From contig CAZJWF010000044.1 in NCBI GenBank assembly GCA_964549375.1, positions 1-25,294 of the forward strand: a DNA stretch of 25,294 bases, written 5' to 3'. Within the stretch, counting starts at the first letter, position 1, and each line of letters begins with the position of its first letter. Source of the stretch: JAHDDY01 sp964549375. GTDB lineage: Bacteria; Pseudomonadota; Alphaproteobacteria; Rhodobacterales; Rhodobacteraceae. A program made the translations under genes and the position numbers. The notes below the pieces were generated by a model. It saw nothing but the letters and a program-made list of their open reading frames with translations. It did not search any database and was not told the origin of the DNA. Shown here piece after piece: positions 22,441 through 25,294 of the stretch.

Positions 22441-23583
22441 TTATTTCGGGTGCAGAAGACGCGGGTTCGTGGCAATCGCCAAAATATCCGCGAGCAGGTT
22501 AAGTAGAATATACGTCGCCGCAAAGATCAGGCAGCAGCCTTGAACCACCGTGATGTCACGCTTGGACACCGAATCGACCAACAGTTGGCCAAGCCCCGGA
22601 TAGACGAACACCACCTCAACAACGACCACACCGGTAATCAGGAACGCTAGGTTCACCGCGATCACGTTGATAATGGGGGCAAGCGCATTTGGCAGCGCGT
22701 GCTTCACGATAATCCGAGCCGGCGACATGCCTTTCAGCCGCGCCATCTCGATGTAAGGCGAGGCCATCAAGTTGATGATCGAGGCCCGCGTCATCCGCAT
22801 CATATGCGCGGTCACAACCAGTGTGAGCGTCAGCGCAGGCAAGAAACTTCGGTGAACCCGATCAGCGAATGGCGCATCTGGCGAAATATTTGAGATCGAC
22901 GGGAAGGCCCGAACGGCACCGATCTGATACTGCCACCAGCCGAAAAAAGTATTGATAACGAGGCCGAGGCCAATCAGGCCAAAAATCCAGCCGAAGATCG
23001 AAACTTTGCTGATCTTCATGCCCTCTTTTACCGCACCAAAACCTTCGACGAGCAGGAACAGTCCAAGCAACGCAAGAACCCAGCGTGCGTCGAAACCGTA
23101 TCCCACCGACAGGAAAAGGATCAGAACATAAGCAACGAAGAATTCTGGAAACGAGATCGAAGAAAGCGTCGAAACGTTTACAAGACGGTCAAACCATGTG
23201 TTGCGGTATAGCGCAGCCAACATACCCAGCGTTACTGCCAAAGGCACCGCAATCACTGCGGCAAATCCAGCGAGGAAAAGCGTATTACCAAGCCGCGCCG
23301 AAATCAGTTCGGAAATCGACCGTTTCGTAGCGAGCGACACGCCGAAATCGCCCTGCGCGACCCCGCCAAGCCACGAGAAATACCGCTCGACGGGGGGCTT
23401 ATCCAAGCCAACCTCAGCACGAAAGGCTGCAACCGCCTCCGGCGTCGCCGCCTGCCCCAGAATTTCCTGAGCCAGATCGCCGGGTAGAAACTCCACAGCT
23501 CCCGCGATGATCACCGAAACCACAAACAAAGTGAACAGTCCCAACGCCAACCTTTGCAGCGCCATCTTCGAAATTGGATGCAT
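22441..23583 (-). CDS. Peptide-type ABC transporter permease (DppB-like, enlarged)
   Basis: A 380-residue permease of the DppB/OppB group. It has the standard N-terminal helix, FLPGDLAQEILG, the RYFSWLGGVAQGDFGVSL motif, and the EAA-like loop IEMARLKGMSPARIIVKHAL near the C-terminus. Common members have about 305-340 residues. The surplus lies after the VAYVLILFLSVGYGF region, where two additional hydrophobic stretches (around ALLGLFLLVEGFG and IFGWIFGLIGLGLVINTFF) precede the usual segment. A GGGAGG ribosome binding site precedes the ATG. It is the first gene of the transporter operon. No binding-protein gene is found next to it in the window. Confidence 0.92.
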   Translation of the reverse strand: MHPISKMALQRLALGLFTLFVVSVIIAGAVEFLPGDLAQEILGQAATPEAVAAFRAEVGLDKPPVERYFSWLGGVAQGDFGVSLATKRSISELISARLGNTLFLAGFAAVIAVPLAVTLGMLAALYRNTWFDRLVNVSTLSSISFPEFFVAYVLILFLSVGYGFDARWVLALLGLFLLVEGFGAVKEGMKISKVSIFGWIFGLIGLGLVINTFFGWWQYQIGAVRAFPSISNISPDAPFADRVHRSFLPALTLTLVVTAHMMRMTRASIINLMASPYIEMARLKGMSPARIIVKHALPNALAPIINVIAVNLAFLITGVVVVEVVFVYPGLGQLLVDSVSKRDITVVQGCCLIFAATYILLNLLADILAIATNPRLLHPK

Positions 23584-23636
23584 GTTATCCGCGCCTCCCT
23601 TTGGGTGGAGACGTTAACAGGAGCGTCGCATCGTGC

Positions 23637-23677
23637 AACCGTCTTAACACGCAATAATTCGCCGAAAAACGACGGTT
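23637..23677. repeat. Inverted repeat upstream of the ABC transporter operon
   Basis: AACCGTC (23637-23643) and GACGGTT (23671-23677) are exact inverted arms separated by 27 bases, inside the 114-base gap between the HD-domain gene and the dppB-like gene. They could be a split operator or a weak terminator of the HD gene. Confidence 0.3.
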
Positions 23678-23697
23678 AGATGAGGCGAGTCGATGCG

Positions 23698-24312
23698 TCA
23701 GCGTTGCTGGGCGACGCGAGAATCGGTCAACGGGACACGCTCGCCGGGTCGCATGACCGCCGGATCGTATGGTTCACGGGCGAATACATCCCGAACCATA
23801 GGCCGAAAGAACTCAAGCGACAGGTCGTCATAATCAGGGTCAAAGCTGGCCTGATCCCAGCGTTCACAAAACAACGCGCAATCATCGAAATAAGCGTGCC
23901 CGTCATATTGGGCACGCTTTTCAGGATTCCCGCCAACATGCTGCGCGTAATAGATCATCTGAAAATCGCCGTGCTTTTCGACGGTCCAAGTACACTGCTC
24001 CCGAACAAAGGGTTTTATGATCGTGGCGGCATACTCGTCATGGTTATAGGGGGCGTATATATCGCCAATGTCATGCAACAGTGCCGAGACGACCCAATCT
24101 ATATCCGCCCCATCGCGCCACGCTCTCGTTGCGGACTGAACCGAATGCCCCAGCCGAGTGACTTTATACCCCGACAGGCTCTCATCCAGATCCCTTAGCG
24201 CATCAAGCAAACGATCTGCGGTCCCTTTCGTGTATTCAATCTCGTGCTCGGTCAGGAAGGCGTAGTCTTCGGCGTCACCATCCTTCATTTGGGTGAATTT
24301 GACGTGTTCCAT
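23698..24312 (-). CDS. HD-domain protein, possibly a diiron HD oxygenase
   Basis: A 204-residue HD-superfamily protein. The visible metal ligands are His56 (RLGHSVQSA), His80-Asp81 (SALLHDIGD), His91 (YNHDEYA), His125 (YYAQHVGG) and Asp153 (CERWDQASFD). Six ligands in this order and spacing resemble PhnZ/TmpB-type mixed-valence diiron oxygenases, which cleave hydroxylated phosphonates, more than mononuclear HD phosphohydrolases. The GHSVQSA segment also resembles the corresponding PhnZ segment. The substrate is unknown, and no PhnY/TmpA-type hydroxylase gene is present here. GGAGG lies eight bases before the ATG. It is upstream of the ABC transporter operon on the same strand, with a 114-base gap, and downstream of a terminated porin gene. 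Confidence 0.75.
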   Translation of the reverse strand: MEHVKFTQMKDGDAEDYAFLTEHEIEYTKGTADRLLDALRDLDESLSGYKVTRLGHSVQSATRAWRDGADIDWVVSALLHDIGDIYAPYNHDEYAATIIKPFVREQCTWTVEKHGDFQMIYYAQHVGGNPEKRAQYDGHAYFDDCALFCERWDQASFDPDYDDLSLEFFRPMVRDVFAREPYDPAVMRPGERVPLTDSRVAQQR

Positions 24313-24375
24313 AAAACGTGCCTCCGCCGGTAAACTCGTTCCCTACCCCGCCATGATAACGCAATACCGTCAAAC

Positions 24376-24402
24376 AAAAAACGACACCCGAAGGCGTCGT
24401 TT
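24376..24402 (-). terminator. Intrinsic terminator of the outer-membrane protein gene
   Basis: On the minus strand AAACGACGCC-TTCG-GGTGTCGTTT forms a 10-bp stem with one G-U and a stable UUCG tetraloop, ending in a run of six T residues. It starts 47 bases after the stop codon of the beta-barrel gene. Confidence 0.88.
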
Positions 24403-24449
24403 ATGTAGGTCACTGAGGCAAACTAAATCACCTCACATTGATCCGAAGA

Positions 24450-25294
24450 TCAGAAACCGTAGCGCGCACCAACCAAGACGTTGTGCGACTCGATGTCCGC
24501 CTCCGACGAGTTTCCGTCTTCAGCGGTCAGGCCAACATCAATGAAGTTCGTGTAGCGATACAGCGCCTCGACCGCAATGCGATCCGTAACGTCATAGGTC
24601 AAACCCGCGTCAAGGTGATAACCAAACACGGTATCCGAGTCGTCGACCAACGTACCTAAACCGTCGATACCGTGATCATCGAACTCTACATAACCAGCGC
24701 CGAGACCGCCGCCGACCGTCGCACTCAGACGCTTAACAATCGGAACATCGACATACGCATTCGCGAAGCCAAAGATCGTTTGGGTATCGCCATCCGAGCC
24801 CGAACTTCCCACGTTGAAGTTTCGGGATGAGTGCGTATCAACATCTGCGCGCTGATACCCAAGCTCTGCTTCGAGACGATATTGGATATGGTTGTTGACC
24901 TTCGCGGCCCAACCCACAACCGCCGAGACGGTGTAGTCGGGATCGCGATAATCATTATCGATACTGGCACCCCCCGCTCTGAAATCAGTATCTTCGAGGA
25001 ACGACAAGCCACCGCGCGCACCAACATAGACGCGACTGCTCCATGCATTCGGTGCGGCACTTACGCTTCGGGCAACGGGTGCAGCAACGACAGGAGCCGC
25101 CACGACAGGAGCGGGCGCGGGCAGTTGGTTGATGATGATTTCATGCCGACCAGCCGCAGGCGCAGCGTAGTATGTCACCGCTGGTGCAGAGTGAGAGGTC
25201 ACCGCTGGGGCCGCATGATGCGAAATCACCGGTTTCGATTGATAGGTCACAGCAGGGGCCGCTTGATGCGTAATCACTGGCGCCGACTGATAGG
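24450..25294 (-). CDS. Outer-membrane beta-barrel protein with repeat region (N-terminus outside window)
   Basis: The C-terminal ~200 residues form an eight-stranded-type barrel of the OmpA/opacity (porin family) group: WSSRVYVGARGGLSF, alternating hydrophobic strands such as IQYRLEAELGYQRADV, and the terminal strand VLVGARYGF ending in Phe, the usual BAM recognition signal. Before the barrel lie a Pro/Ala/Val linker (PAPVVAAPVVAAPVA) and at least two and a half copies of a 16-residue repeat. The frame is open to the right edge, so signal peptide and start are outside the window. Internal GTG 25277 is only a codon within the repeats. An intrinsic terminator follows the stop. It probably acts as a surface or envelope-anchoring protein; function is unknown. 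Confidence 0.85.
   Translation of the reverse strand, partial: YQSAPVITHQAAPAVTYQSKPVISHHAAPAVTSHSAPAVTYYAAPAAGRHEIIINQLPAPAPVVAAPVVAAPVARSVSAAPNAWSSRVYVGARGGLSFLEDTDFRAGGASIDNDYRDPDYTVSAVVGWAAKVNNHIQYRLEAELGYQRADVDTHSSRNFNVGSSGSDGDTQTIFGFANAYVDVPIVKRLSATVGGGLGAGYVEFDDHGIDGLGTLVDDSDTVFGYHLDAGLTYDVTDRIAVEALYRYTNFIDVGLTAEDGNSSEADIESHNVLVGARYGF
25152..25292 (-). repeat. Tandem 48-base (16-residue) repeats in the beta-barrel gene
   Basis: Successive units YQSAPVITHQAAPAVT (25292-25245), YQSKPVISHHAAPAVT (25244-25197) and the degenerate SHSAPAVTYYAAPAAG (to about 25152) are clear at protein level and largely at DNA level. The array continues past the right edge. Confidence 0.85.

Noticed and set aside
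1..25294. CRISPR array or phage defence system
   Set aside because: No short spaced direct repeats, cas-like genes or defence families were seen; the only tandem repeats are coding repeats at the right edge.

Overview
The window looks like chromosome from an alphaproteobacterium, probably a marine or roseobacter-like lineage. This is inferred from a DddP-type DMSP lyase, a TAXI-type TRAP transporter, a PrpE propionyl-CoA synthetase, a ParE of alphaproteobacterial size and recurring GGGAG-type ribosome binding sites. Species cannot be fixed from sequence alone. Base composition is fairly even and GC-moderate, except for a disturbed stretch around 3240-3730.

Left part (1-3730): a small glycine-rich lipoprotein gene (147-578, +) is followed by a minus-strand polyamine block. 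That block holds a 5'-truncated PotD/PotF-type binding-protein remnant, an acetylpolyamine amidohydrolase and an N-carbamoylputrescine amidase. The truncation point abuts what looks like the left end of an IS3-type element. A tRNA-Lys(UUU) gene lies to the right of the disturbed stretch.

Centre-left (3918-10683): prpE (-), a small alphaproteobacterial hypothetical gene (-), then a plus-strand pair of dddP and a class III CoA-transferase joined by a TGATG stop/start overlap, then an alpha/beta-hydrolase-OsmC fusion gene. DddP releases acrylate from DMSP. A CoA-transferase and PrpE could both feed acrylate into CoA-thioester metabolism, so this stretch is a plausible DMSP/acrylate module and the most interesting part of the window.

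Centre (10718-16398): a tightly packed minus-strand operon (D-amino-acid aminotransferase, SAM methyltransferase, NADPH:quinone reductase), in which the reductase appears to start at an ATA codon. It is divergent from parE (topoisomerase IV subunit B), which is followed by a small lipoprotein gene.

Right part (16523-25294): all genes are on the minus strand. There is a TAXI TRAP transporter with an intrinsic terminator between its binding-protein and fused-permease genes. A peptide-type ABC transporter (two permeases plus one double-ATPase protein) has no binding-protein gene in the window. An HD-domain protein carries a ligand set that fits diiron HD oxygenases. A beta-barrel outer-membrane protein has an Ala/Pro/Val-rich repeat region that runs off the right edge.
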